From Cyanocohniella sp. LLY (GTDB lineage Bacteria > Cyanobacteriota > Cyanobacteriia > Cyanobacteriales > Nostocaceae), in NCBI GenBank assembly GCA_022241785.1, contig JAKOMP010000008.1, forward strand, positions 43,027 through 107,026: a stretch of DNA of 64,000 nt, given 5' to 3'. Below the pieces are notes generated by a model that did no database searches, had not been told where the DNA came from, and saw nothing but the letters and a program-made list of their open reading frames with translations. Below are positions 46,576-56,549 of the stretch, one piece after another. The position numbers and the translations under genes are program-made. Positions within the stretch are counted from its first letter, which is position 1. Each line of letters begins with the position of its first letter.

Positions 46576-48846
46576 ATGAATCGCAGTGTTTATGCTTTAA
46601 TTGTTGGGATTAATAATTATAAATCCCCTACGATTCCTCCTTTAAAAGGATGCGTTAACGATATCAGAGTGATTGATGAATTTTTAAGAAAACACTTAAC
46701 GAATAATGAGGATAAATTATATATCAAGAAACTAATAAATGATGAAGCGACTCGTCAAGCAATTATTGACGGTTTTCGGGAACATCTCTGTCAGGCGAAA
46801 AGTAATGATGTTGCGCTATTTTACTTCAGCGGTCATGGCTCTCAAGAACGCGCTGGACAGGAATTTAGGAATTTAGAACTAGACCATTTGAATGAAACTT
46901 TGGTTTGTTGGGATAGTCGCACAGATGATATTTGGGATTTAGCTGATAAAGAAATTGCGAAATTAATTGCAGAGGTTTCTCAAAATCACCCACATATTGT
47001 TATAATTTTGGACTGTTGTCATTCTGGTGGAGGGACACGAGACGAAAAGGATTATGTGCAACAACTAGAATATACAGGTATACGTTCAGTCGATACTGAA
47101 TTTAAAAAAAGACCACTTTCTAGCTTTATATTGTCAGATAAAGAAATCAATAGTTTCTTTTCTAAATCTGATTTGAATGACAACCAATCAAATAAGTTTT
47201 TTCTGCCACAGGGGGAATACATACTTTTAGCCGCTTGCCGAGATAATGAAGAGGCAAAAGAACATCGTAGCCAAAAAAGAGGAGTATTTTCATACTTTTT
47301 AATGGACAGCTTACAACGAAATGGCAGTTTAAATTATCGTGATTTATTTAAGCGAACTAATGCCTTAGTTCGCAGTTTATATCCCAAGCAATCGCCGCAA
47401 ATTGAAGCGACAAATTTCAATTACTTAGACCAGCCTTTTTTAGGGGGTATAGTTGGTCAACGACAAATATACTTTACCGTTATTTATGATGGACTCAATG
47501 GTTGGAGTATTGATGCAGGTGCGATTCATGGTATTATTTATAGTAAAGGAAATGAAAAAACAAGGTTAGCTATTTTTGCAATAAATGTAGAAGATATTAG
47601 CCAGCTACAAAATGCGATTGCTGTAGCAGAAATTACAGAAGTTTTACCACAATTGAGCCGAATTAATATCTCTGGGGAAAGAGAAAAATTAGATCCAGAG
47701 TTAACTTATAAAGCTGTGATTACCAGTTTACCGGCATCTTCATTGAAAGTTTATCTTCAAGGAGAAGAATCTGGGGTTAGCTTTGCACGTCAAGCTATTC
47801 AAAAAGCTAGTTTTGGTGAAAGCCATTCACTTTATATTTGTGAAGTAGATAATTTCAACGAAGCAGATGTTTGTTTGCAAGCTTTATATGATGAATATGT
47901 AATTATGCGAGTTAGCGAGCGACGCCCATTAATATCACCAATTGCGGGGTTTGCTCCAGAAAGTGCATTACAAGCAATTCATGCTTTAGAGCATATTGCC
48001 CGATGGATAAATATAGCTACCATTACGAGTCCTGCAAACAGTTTCATTACAACTGATGCGGTACAAATGCAAGTTTATCAACAGGAATCAGAAATTCACG
48101 ATTACCAGATTTATTTGGAATATCAAGCTAATAATGGTAAGTTACAACCTCCAGTAGTCAGGATAAAACTGACCAATAAAAGTGAAAAGGCTCTCTACTG
48201 CGTTTTACTGAATTTAACCGACCTCTTTGCAGTCACAGTAATTTCTTTTGCAGGAGTTAGGACTGGAATATTGTTGCAACCAGGGCAAGAAATTTGGGCT
48301 TTAGAAGGAAGAGATATCTCTATGGTTATACCTCAAAATTTTTTGCATCAGGGAGTAACAGAGTATAAAGATATTCTTAAACTAATTGTTAGCACTAGTG
48401 AATTTGATGCTAATTTGTTGGTACAAGGTAATATTGATGAGCTTAATCCAGATTCCTTTGAATATGCAACGCAACCATATATTACAAATAATAATATTCT
48501 AAATGATTTCATCCAAAATTTAAAATATCGTCGTGCAATAGTTGCTTATCAAGATGAACCTCAAAAGCCTGAAATTTTAGATGAATGGGTGACTTATGAA
48601 ATTTTAATTATTACTACAATATCCAAGGAAGTTAATTTAGGTAAACCTTATATAGATAATCAAATTAAACAACCAAATTTACAAAGATTGTTTAAATATT
48701 TTAGAATAGTACTGTTTTTTCTATTTGTTTTTATAGCGATATTTGGAGGCTGGATAGTCTGGCAAAAATCACAGCAAAATGAATTAGAAAAACAACCAGT
48801 ATCTCATCATATTTTTTTCATAAAAATGTTCAAAAATTCAGGATAA
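46576..48846 (+). CDS. Metacaspase-like (C14) protease with C-terminal membrane anchor
   Basis: A 756-residue orthocaspase. The N-terminal p20-like domain opens YALIVGINNY and has the catalytic His in FYFSGHGS (H87) and Cys in ILDCCHSGG (C148). A p10-like part follows (LLAACRDNEEAKE...RGVFSYFLMDSL, about 215-245). The middle is beta-rich (300-560). A hydrophobic segment near 711-732 (FFLFVFIAIFGGWIVW) should anchor it in a membrane, leaving a short basic tail. Predicted Arg/Lys-specific protease acting in a death or stress response. AAGGG precedes the ATG. Confidence 0.9.
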   Translation: MNRSVYALIVGINNYKSPTIPPLKGCVNDIRVIDEFLRKHLTNNEDKLYIKKLINDEATRQAIIDGFREHLCQAKSNDVALFYFSGHGSQERAGQEFRNLELDHLNETLVCWDSRTDDIWDLADKEIAKLIAEVSQNHPHIVIILDCCHSGGGTRDEKDYVQQLEYTGIRSVDTEFKKRPLSSFILSDKEINSFFSKSDLNDNQSNKFFLPQGEYILLAACRDNEEAKEHRSQKRGVFSYFLMDSLQRNGSLNYRDLFKRTNALVRSLYPKQSPQIEATNFNYLDQPFLGGIVGQRQIYFTVIYDGLNGWSIDAGAIHGIIYSKGNEKTRLAIFAINVEDISQLQNAIAVAEITEVLPQLSRINISGEREKLDPELTYKAVITSLPASSLKVYLQGEESGVSFARQAIQKASFGESHSLYICEVDNFNEADVCLQALYDEYVIMRVSERRPLISPIAGFAPESALQAIHALEHIARWINIATITSPANSFITTDAVQMQVYQQESEIHDYQIYLEYQANNGKLQPPVVRIKLTNKSEKALYCVLLNLTDLFAVTVISFAGVRTGILLQPGQEIWALEGRDISMVIPQNFLHQGVTEYKDILKLIVSTSEFDANLLVQGNIDELNPDSFEYATQPYITNNNILNDFIQNLKYRRAIVAYQDEPQKPEILDEWVTYEILIITTISKEVNLGKPYIDNQIKQPNLQRLFKYFRIVLFFLFVFIAIFGGWIVWQKSQQNELEKQPVSHHIFFIKMFKNSG

Positions 48847-49281
48847 TAAAAACTTAAAATAAAATTATAGGATATTATAATTATTATAATCAAAACGCAA
48901 ACACTATTGTCTTTATTTTATCCATAATTTTCTTGAGCATAGCAGGATTGAGATATATTAAGATTGTGACATTTGTAAAATTGCACTTTACTGTATTGAA
49001 CTAGTAATTCATTTTTGGTATTAGCTAATGTAGGGACTTGCAAGTTAATGCGTAAAAAATTTTTATTGAGAATTCGCACATTAGATGACAAGTACATAAT
49101 TAACAAGAATTTTTTATGACTGCACTTTTCTGTTTGATATTGCTTTCCATAGTTAATATTTTCCATTATTTCATCTTAAAAGCGTTGTTTAAAAGCCAGG
49201 ATGTATGACAAAAATGTTTCTAATAACTACCAACTATGATAAATTTGAATCAATAAAAATACTAATACTAGAGGGTTAATT
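48847..49281. other. Gap after the caspase gene
   Basis: Very AT-rich. A minus-strand open frame at 48918-49166 (82 codons) has no recognisable domain or ribosome site and is not called as a gene. ACTAGAGGG before the next ATG could be a ribosome site. No strong hairpin was seen. Confidence 0.4.
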
Positions 49282-49659
49282 ATGGCATCTTATAATCCTG
49301 CTCATTGGTTTTTAAGTTTTGAAGATAAGCGAATAAAGCTGCAAGTAATTACTGCAAGTGTTTTAGTTATGATTTCAGGTTTCATAGTAATACGAGAACA
49401 AGGGACTAGTAATGCTCGTAATAGCGCTTATCAAGCAATTTTAAGTAACCAAAGTATCCAAAATGATAGAGGCGTAATTGAAGCTACGGAAACATTTTTT
49501 GAGAACCAGTCCTTTATGGCTAAAGATAAGCGCTCGCTACAGGTAAAGGAAGTTTATAAAACATCAATGATACGTTGGTTAGGACAACAGCCAGAAGCCC
49601 AGTTAAGTAAAGAAGCACAAAAGCATTTAGCACGCTATCAGCAATTAGTAAAACAGTAA
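49282..49659 (+). CDS. Small single-pass membrane protein
   Basis: A 125-residue protein with one hydrophobic segment (LQVITASVLVMISGFIVI, about residues 20-37) and a mostly helical, polar exterior part. The charge pattern puts the C-terminal part outside the cytoplasm. Family not recognised. It is 19 nt before the large exported protein and shares its strand, so both probably work at the cell envelope. GAGGG lies upstream of the ATG. Confidence 0.7.
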   Translation: MASYNPAHWFLSFEDKRIKLQVITASVLVMISGFIVIREQGTSNARNSAYQAILSNQSIQNDRGVIEATETFFENQSFMAKDKRSLQVKEVYKTSMIRWLGQQPEAQLSKEAQKHLARYQQLVKQ

Positions 49660-49678
49660 ATAAATAGGAGAGTAAGTC

Positions 49679-52600
49679 ATGAATAAAAGCATCATTAATT
49701 TTCTTAGCATCGCAGGTATCGTTATCGCCCCTGTTGCAGTTGGAATCGTTTATCTACAATCTAATTCAGCCACAGGTATCGTCCAAGCTCAAGAGGCTAT
49801 TACGAAAACAAATTTTCCTCTCAATAAACCTCAAGTAATTAGCTTTGATACCCAAGCAGGATTTGATAGATTAACTCAACGTCAACAAGAAGACCAGTTA
49901 CGCGATTGGTTGTTGTTAACTATAGTTTCTGGTAAAGGAATTTCCATCCAAAACATTAACAAAAGTACCTATGATTTACCGACTGTACGTTATGATTATG
50001 TAAGTCCTGTAGCCAATTTTGAATACGGAAAAACACGGTCAGTCTACCTTGGTGAAGGCAGAGTTATTGCCTTAGTTATGAAGAATTCTTCAGAAGCAGA
50101 ACGCAAAGATGACCTTGCACATATTGCTGACAAACATCGCAAAGACCAAGGAAAACAGCCAAAAACTATTGAAGTATATGAATATGAGATTACCCCTGAT
50201 AAACAGTCTGGTATTTTAACTCGGCTTCCGGAATTAGATGCGAATAAACTGTTTAGTAGTGAATATGGTTACTATGAAACTACAATTCAAAGTTTAGAAG
50301 GGCTGAATAATTTCCTCAATCAAGTAAATGATATTAGTTTTGCTGAGGTTAATGATTCTAGTTTGAGAGTTGGAGGGCGTAAACTTTTTAGTCGCCAATT
50401 TCAAGGGATTCGTGCAGAAGATATTGCAACACTGTGGCAGTCAGATAATAATAATAGTCAAGGTAGTGGCTTCTCTTTAGACCCAGGGTTTGATTATATT
50501 AGCTTAGGAAAAGCTTTAGATAAGTCTAAATCTTTGTTACAAGCTTTAAAATTAGATGGTAGCCCTGTAATTACTAACCAAGATATTCAAAATGCAAAAG
50601 CAGGTTTATCAAATAAAAATATCGTTCCTTATCGGGAATTAATTGATAAGCTACAAAAATTGTCAGAATCAAATAAGGTTAACAAAGCATTTATAGAAGG
50701 AGATATTCCAGAGAATTTAAAGCGAGAATTAGAACCATTAAAACTTAAGCAAAAACAAGAATTTAATACACAGATAAGAAGTTATGATAACCAACTGCGT
50801 CAAGAATTTAAAGCAAAGGTTGAATCATGGCGGCAGTCGGGTTTAAGTGAAGCAGAAATTCAACAAATAATTCATGCTGAAATTACACAGACAGACCGAA
50901 AGTTTCAGCAATTTCAGAAACAAATTATTGAGCAGCAAAAGAATGAACTACAACAAATAATCAATACAAAAATTACAGCAAAGCTCACTGAAATTAAGAA
51001 TTTTTCGGATTCACCGGAAAAACTTGGTTATCAAGCAGCACGCTATGATGGTGATTTACAAGGGACAGAAGTGGGGATGGTGTTGTTTTACACCGACTTA
51101 CTAGCCAAACTTTGGGCAATCAATTATTTGGATAATACTCCAACAAGCGTTATTCCAGACTTTAACCCTCTAACTAAAGTAAAAGTTTCATCTATTTACA
51201 AAAAAGAACTAGAAGAATTCAGTTATACACGCCTTTGGTTTGCTCCTCAAGATAAGGGATTTCAAGTAGCAAAAGAAGGCAGGAATTTGCTATTCGCCAG
51301 AAATACTACTCGGATTTATGCTGCTTCTTCTGATCCACTAAAACCAGGGAAAGAAACTACAGCAGCAGCAGATACAAAAGCGTTTTTAAGTTGGTGGGAT
51401 GACCATTATGAAGAAGTTGCTCTTTATGAACCACAGTACGAACGGCTAAATCAAATAATGAAATGGAGCCTAGTAATTAACTGGCTCAATCAATCGAATC
51501 AGGGTAGGATTTTAGGATTTTTACAAAATGTATCTGCCAATCCGGATAATTGGTGGTTTCCGGACTGGGTAAAAACTCAAGGTTCAAAATTAAGATTTCA
51601 GCAGTGGGAAAAGATAGGTTTTTATCCGCGAGGTTATAAAGGAACCAAAACTGAAGCTATGCCAATCTTAGCTTCAGAAAAATATCAACGCTTTGGGCAA
51701 ACTAGACTGATTAAAGGTGGAGTTTCTCTTCCTGATCAACAAACTTTTCAAAAGCGTGTATCTTTACCAGATTCTAGTCGATTAAATGAAGTTAGTCTGC
51801 CGCAAAATATAGACTATGAGTCACTTAGTTTACAAAATGGACAACTAACATTTAAAAACTTTGAAGGTACAAACTTTAAAGTTGAAGATATTAATCCAAA
51901 TGTAAGTAAAACAATCGCCCAAGCAAAAACAGAAGCAAGATTTCGCAGTGCAGATGTAGAATTAACCAACCAAATATTTACTCGCAAAGTTGCTAAAGAT
52001 ACTAACGGAATTGTATTTGAAATAACGATTAATAATACACCATTTGGTGATTTAAAAATAAATAAAACTGGTAATGGTTTTAGAGTTGGTTTTAACAGCA
52101 GAGATATAGATACTGCTTATGACATTGCTTTGCACTTGAGTAAAGAAAAAGGCGATATGCTTACTCTACTTAAGGAAATGGATGAAGTGGAAGTTGTCAT
52201 GTTATCTAGTTCCCAACCTGATGAATTTATCGTCAAGCTTTCTAATTCTGATGATTGGGTAAGTATAGGAGGATCTGGAGGAGATGGAGAAGTACCTCCA
52301 GATACACAAATGTTACTTGGCTTTCCAGATGAAAATTCCCGTAATTTACGTTTAGCGTGGATTGATGATTCAAAAGCAAGGCAAGAACAATCTTCAGGAA
52401 AGTTTCGCGAGGCTTTTCGTAGAGATAATTCAGTTCTCAAAGAGGCAATTTATCGACCAAACCCTGATGAAATCTTACTAAACCCTGTGCAATTTATCCA
52501 AAAAGCACAAACAGCTAAAGAAGGACAGATTAAGGCAATAGATGAATTTTTGATTCATGGAAAAGATAAAAAAGCTGTTCGCTTAATTAATGATTCTATA

Positions 52601-53251
52601 AATTATTTTGGTGCTGATACAGATTTAATATTACGTCGAGTACTAGTCGAAATTCGTCGGAGCAAAATGGTAGTTAGTGAAGTAACACCAAGAGGAGTAA
52701 ATATTGCTCAAGGTAGAGAAAAATTACTGGATGCATTTCAACAGATGTTAGTAAATAAAAGCGCTAGATTCCGTAGATACGAGAATAATACTGAATTTAT
52801 TTATGTGCAAGATTCTTCTGAATTGAATAATTTTGACCCCAGCCAACCCATAGAGCAAAGCATTCCCTTTAGTTCAGGAGTTAGAGTTTATAAACTTGGA
52901 GCAGTAAAAATCGGTGATGTAAAAATTTCTCAAAGTGGATTGGGTGATGTAACTGCTTCCAGCTATCCTACAACTAACATTCCAGGAGATACAGGGGGTA
53001 GAGGAGGTAGAGGGGGTAGAGGAGGTAGAGGGGGTAGAGGGGGTAGAGGAGGTACAGAAGGTAGAGGAGGTACAGAAGGAGAAGGTTGGAGAAACCCAGT
53101 AAATCATCCAAATGCTCTCTACATTCCCAATAACCTACCTTGTACGGAAGAAGATAAAGATGATAAACAAGGAACTAAGGACAATGAGCAAAACAATAAC
53201 TGTCTCGAAGAAAAACCTGTTTATTTAATCATAAAGTCAGATAATAGTTAA
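49679..53251 (+). CDS. Large exported or membrane-anchored protein with Gly/Arg tract
   Basis: A 1190-residue protein of unrecognised family. It starts with a hydrophobic N-terminus (IINFLSIAGIVIAPVAVGIV, residues 4-23), a signal or anchor. A long coiled coil spans about 330-440. The centre is mixed and rich in Tyr and Trp (500-680). A Gly/Arg-Gly tract (GGRGGRGGRGG) lies near 1105-1135, just before a polar C-terminus with a pair of Cys. TAGGAGAG precedes the ATG. It may be the substrate or membrane partner of the neighbouring proteases, but that is only proximity. Confidence 0.65.
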   Translation: MNKSIINFLSIAGIVIAPVAVGIVYLQSNSATGIVQAQEAITKTNFPLNKPQVISFDTQAGFDRLTQRQQEDQLRDWLLLTIVSGKGISIQNINKSTYDLPTVRYDYVSPVANFEYGKTRSVYLGEGRVIALVMKNSSEAERKDDLAHIADKHRKDQGKQPKTIEVYEYEITPDKQSGILTRLPELDANKLFSSEYGYYETTIQSLEGLNNFLNQVNDISFAEVNDSSLRVGGRKLFSRQFQGIRAEDIATLWQSDNNNSQGSGFSLDPGFDYISLGKALDKSKSLLQALKLDGSPVITNQDIQNAKAGLSNKNIVPYRELIDKLQKLSESNKVNKAFIEGDIPENLKRELEPLKLKQKQEFNTQIRSYDNQLRQEFKAKVESWRQSGLSEAEIQQIIHAEITQTDRKFQQFQKQIIEQQKNELQQIINTKITAKLTEIKNFSDSPEKLGYQAARYDGDLQGTEVGMVLFYTDLLAKLWAINYLDNTPTSVIPDFNPLTKVKVSSIYKKELEEFSYTRLWFAPQDKGFQVAKEGRNLLFARNTTRIYAASSDPLKPGKETTAAADTKAFLSWWDDHYEEVALYEPQYERLNQIMKWSLVINWLNQSNQGRILGFLQNVSANPDNWWFPDWVKTQGSKLRFQQWEKIGFYPRGYKGTKTEAMPILASEKYQRFGQTRLIKGGVSLPDQQTFQKRVSLPDSSRLNEVSLPQNIDYESLSLQNGQLTFKNFEGTNFKVEDINPNVSKTIAQAKTEARFRSADVELTNQIFTRKVAKDTNGIVFEITINNTPFGDLKINKTGNGFRVGFNSRDIDTAYDIALHLSKEKGDMLTLLKEMDEVEVVMLSSSQPDEFIVKLSNSDDWVSIGGSGGDGEVPPDTQMLLGFPDENSRNLRLAWIDDSKARQEQSSGKFREAFRRDNSVLKEAIYRPNPDEILLNPVQFIQKAQTAKEGQIKAIDEFLIHGKDKKAVRLINDSINYFGADTDLILRRVLVEIRRSKMVVSEVTPRGVNIAQGREKLLDAFQQMLVNKSARFRRYENNTEFIYVQDSSELNNFDPSQPIEQSIPFSSGVRVYKLGAVKIGDVKISQSGLGDVTASSYPTTNIPGDTGGRGGRGGRGGRGGRGGRGGTEGRGGTEGEGWRNPVNHPNALYIPNNLPCTEEDKDDKQGTKDNEQNNNCLEEKPVYLIIKSDNS
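52993..53085 (+). repeat. GGTAGA hexamer array encoding Gly-Arg repeats
   Basis: About 15 units of GGTAGA/GGGGTAGAGGA with two GGTACAGAA variants. Each 6 bp adds Gly-Arg or Gly-Gly-Arg-type residues, so unit number changes do not break the frame. A slippage hotspot, likely variable between strains. Confidence 0.8.
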
Positions 53252-53395
53252 TTGATAAAATAGTTAGACATGAATACAGATCATCTGAGCAGTAAGTATT
53301 TGATCCTCTCCCACTGGTCATCTCGCAGCGTGTACGTCGAGTCATTATTTTTCTATTTGTTTCATCCCAAGGATTACTGATTCCAACTCACCTAA

Positions 53396-56299
53396 ATGAA
53401 AAATAGATTTCACTGTGACACAATCACAGAATTAAAGGCTGCTTTTCAATCAACCCAAACTAAAGTTTTTCAAGGTAATTTAGTTGCAGCCTACGATGAC
53501 TTACTAGAAATCTTTACCTATCGTCTACTATCTGGAAAATTAATTGAATCAGATTTAGATGCAGATTTAAAAGTTATACAGTCGCTGGCTGATTTAGCGG
53601 CTTTATTTGGTCAATTTAAAGCCGCTGATGATTTACTGTTGAGCGCGGTTATACTGTATAAAAAAGCTAACAATGAACCGGCTGCTGACTATACCCATCT
53701 CAGGCGAATTCAACTAATTTTAGACCATAGTGATCTAAAATTAGCCAAAAAATTACTGAAAGAAATGGCTCCTCGTATTGGAGATATTATTGAAAATATG
53801 CAATTTTCCTCAGCAGGGTTTACGCAGTGGGAAGCGGGTTGTATTTGGCAAAATGCATCATCTCAAGACAAAACATTGTTATTTACCGAACTGTATTTTG
53901 TAATGGGACGTTTGCTGTGTTTTTTAGGACAGTATGGTGATGCTTTAATGGCGTTGCAGCGAGGTCTCTTTTATACAGAAGGAGAAAATGTACCTGATTT
54001 AGCTAAACAAACTGTATTACCACTAAAATTAATAATTACCTCTGCTTATTTAGAAAAAGGCGAATTTAATCAAGTTGATATCTGTTTAGAAGAATTACAA
54101 AATCAACTTGATAAACCCCAGCATCCAGAATACTTAATTCGTTGGTTTGAATTATCTGGTAAACTTAATCTACTTCGAGGTGACTTAGGTAAAGGACTAA
54201 AACAATTTCAACAAATTCAGGAATTATGTTATAAGTTAAAATCGCATCGAGCCGTTTTACGCTCTACTTTAAATCTGGCGAATATTTTAATTCTAATCAA
54301 TCAAACAACTAGTGCAGAAAGTTATTTGCTCAATGCACAAATTGAGCAACAGGAAGATACTAATCTAGTAAGACGGGCTGAATTATTATTAACTATTGCT
54401 CGCATTCGTAGTCGTTCTTTAGAATTAGATACTGTTCCCACAGTAATAGAAATGCGTAAGTTAAAACAGGAAAACAAATACCTGTTAGATAATGTTATAA
54501 AATCAGATTTCTCACGTCAATTAGCTAATTATCTGGCTTGGTTTGAAGACCGTACATTAGCATTTCAATGTTTTTTAAGTAACTTTAGTATTACAGAAGC
54601 TGGCGATTTACTTCTAAAATTAAAAAATGTATTTCAATTTACAGATTCAGAGTTGATTAAAACAAAATGTCAGGCATTAGAAGGAACATATTATTATTAT
54701 CTAGGGCTAGAAAAAAATCAACAGCGTTACTTAATTTTAGCAAATCAAATTCTTTCAGAGGTTTGTTCACAGATGGAACAAATGAACTTAAATTCGGAAT
54801 TATGGCAAGTACAACGGATTTTAGGTTGGTGTCGTACCCGTTTATATTATCCGGCTACAGAAATTGAAGTATTAACTACATCTACAAATAATTTACTTGA
54901 ACAAATGACTAATACATTGGCTCCCGAAGACCAAGTATTTTATTTATTAAATAAATGGACAGCAGATGAAGAGTATATTGCCGCTAAAATTAATCAACTA
55001 GAACTGATGCAATCTAACTTAAAAAGCAGCTTTTTCTGGATGCGCCCTTGGCATTGGTTCAAAATAATACAAAAACTAAATAATTTAGTCGAACATATTG
55101 ATAAATACAAAGATGTGCTAACAAAACGCATCGTCAAAGGCGAAGAGGCAAAGTTACCATTTTTACGTTCTACATCACTATGGTTGCGTTTATTGACTCC
55201 CCCCAATGACCGAGTAACCTTGTCATTTTTGATTTTGCCAGACCGCGTTTTAATTGTCAGAACAGGTAGATTTTTGTTTGATTTTCGTGTCGTTCCTAAT
55301 ACTACCCGTCTAGCGGTGCGAAACCAAGTGAAACGCTGGTATGGTCGCATTCAAGGTTTCGATGGTAGTCGTGATAGTTATGCTAACCGTGATTTAAATT
55401 TCGATGATGGTGCTTATAAAGTAGAAATGACATCAGTCGCTCAAGTTGGGCAAGATGTAGCCGAGAAATTGGCGGAAATGTTACAAATACCCCAGTTACT
55501 TGAAAATTTACCCAAACATATTCGTGGGCTAACGATTGTTCCTGATGACATTTTACATGGGTTTCCCTTTGCAGCAATATTTTATCAAGGTAAATACTTG
55601 ATTGAACGTTACTCTATTACTATAGCTTACGAGTCTAAAGCCAAAAATTCCACCTCAACTATTCGCCCGCAAAAAGCCTTGGTAGTAGGTGTATCCAACG
55701 GTAATCACCAGTTTCGTCGTTTACTAGGAGTCCAAAGCGAACTTGCTGTAGTAAAAAATTGGCTTACCAGTCATCGTATTCATCCAAATTCTTTACTAAA
55801 TAGTTCCAAAACTGAGGTTATCAAATGTTTATCCCAAGCTAACCTACTTCACATTGCCTGTCATGGCACATTTGAGTTAAATCGACCTGACCAATCAGGG
55901 TTTGTATTTATTTCTGACAACGGACATCAAGAAATTCTCAGTCTCAGAGAACTATCCGCAATTAACCTCAGCAACTTGCATCATGCGACCCTATCGAGTT
56001 GTTGGTCAGCAGACCATTTTATTCTCCCCGGACGGTGGATTGTTAGTTTACCAGAAACACTCTGGAGGTCTGGAGTTAGCAGTATCCTTGGTTGCTTGTG
56101 GCAGGTAAACGATAAATTTGCAGTAGATTTTGTCAAGTATTTTTATCATAATCTCGATAAATATTCACAGGATGAAGCACTGCACCAAACTCAGCTATTT
56201 TTTCTCAAAAAGACTGAGTATAGTAACCCTTTCTTTTGGGCTGGTTTCAATATTTATGGTGATTATACTAAATTCCCCCTAAATTCGCAGACTAAATGA
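53396..56299 (+). CDS. TPR-CHAT protease
   Basis: A 967-residue protein. Residues 1-600 are helical and carry several tetratricopeptide-like repeats (AAYDDLLEIFTYRL, LCFLGQYGDALMALQRGLFY, LLRGDLGKGLKQFQQIQ). The C-terminal CHAT domain has His in LHIACHG (H823) and Cys in LSSCWS (C869), ending with the usual WAGFNIYGDY. This domain order matches TPR-CHAT proteases such as those bound to type III-E CRISPR effectors, but no CRISPR gene is near. The last six codons and stop lie inside a transposase-binding-like site (56284-56302), so the tail may be modified by insertion. The ribosome site is weak. Confidence 0.87.
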   Translation: MKNRFHCDTITELKAAFQSTQTKVFQGNLVAAYDDLLEIFTYRLLSGKLIESDLDADLKVIQSLADLAALFGQFKAADDLLLSAVILYKKANNEPAADYTHLRRIQLILDHSDLKLAKKLLKEMAPRIGDIIENMQFSSAGFTQWEAGCIWQNASSQDKTLLFTELYFVMGRLLCFLGQYGDALMALQRGLFYTEGENVPDLAKQTVLPLKLIITSAYLEKGEFNQVDICLEELQNQLDKPQHPEYLIRWFELSGKLNLLRGDLGKGLKQFQQIQELCYKLKSHRAVLRSTLNLANILILINQTTSAESYLLNAQIEQQEDTNLVRRAELLLTIARIRSRSLELDTVPTVIEMRKLKQENKYLLDNVIKSDFSRQLANYLAWFEDRTLAFQCFLSNFSITEAGDLLLKLKNVFQFTDSELIKTKCQALEGTYYYYLGLEKNQQRYLILANQILSEVCSQMEQMNLNSELWQVQRILGWCRTRLYYPATEIEVLTTSTNNLLEQMTNTLAPEDQVFYLLNKWTADEEYIAAKINQLELMQSNLKSSFFWMRPWHWFKIIQKLNNLVEHIDKYKDVLTKRIVKGEEAKLPFLRSTSLWLRLLTPPNDRVTLSFLILPDRVLIVRTGRFLFDFRVVPNTTRLAVRNQVKRWYGRIQGFDGSRDSYANRDLNFDDGAYKVEMTSVAQVGQDVAEKLAEMLQIPQLLENLPKHIRGLTIVPDDILHGFPFAAIFYQGKYLIERYSITIAYESKAKNSTSTIRPQKALVVGVSNGNHQFRRLLGVQSELAVVKNWLTSHRIHPNSLLNSSKTEVIKCLSQANLLHIACHGTFELNRPDQSGFVFISDNGHQEILSLRELSAINLSNLHHATLSSCWSADHFILPGRWIVSLPETLWRSGVSSILGCLWQVNDKFAVDFVKYFYHNLDKYSQDEALHQTQLFFLKKTEYSNPFFWAGFNIYGDYTKFPLNSQTK

Positions 56300-56302
56300 A
56301 AT
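56284..56302 (+). repeat. Extra TnsB-site-like sequence outside the transposon
   Basis: TTCGCAGACTAAATGAAAT differs by one base from the innermost right-end site (61120-61138) but lies 23 bp outside the left end and covers the CHAT stop codon. It may be a relic of an earlier insertion. Confidence 0.6.
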
Positions 56303-56324
56303 TTTTCCCTAAATCCTAAATAGG

Positions 56325-56459
56325 TGTCGGTTCGCAGATAAGATGAAATGTGAACAACGAAGTTATAGGGGTTCCAGGCACCGAGATTCGCGCATAAAGT
56401 GAAATCGATTGTGGGGTAAGCGTTTGAGGCAGCTAGCGCCTTCGCACATAAAGTGAAAT
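56325..56459 (+). repeat. Left terminal inverted repeat, 135 bp
   Basis: Nearly identical to the reverse complement of 61120-61254 over the full 135 bp, not only at the three binding sites. About 15 differences are scattered, mostly in the inner third. A further weaker site-like word (ACTTTATGTGAAAT, about 56488-56501) lies further in, before tnsA. Confidence 0.85.
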
Positions 56460-56549
56460 GGTGTAACTAATCACAGAAGTTAACTGGACTTTATGTGAAA
56501 TTAGGAACATTCAACATCAGGGATACTGAAAATCCCATAGGAACGCAAC

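Noticed and set aside
48918..49166. Minus-strand open frame of 82 codons
   Set aside because: No domain, no ribosome site, AT-rich sequence; likely chance.
53396..56299. Craspase-type system (type III-E CRISPR with TPR-CHAT)
   Set aside because: The domain order of TPR-CHAT matches, but no gRAMP/Cas7-11, Cas1/2 or array is present in the window.
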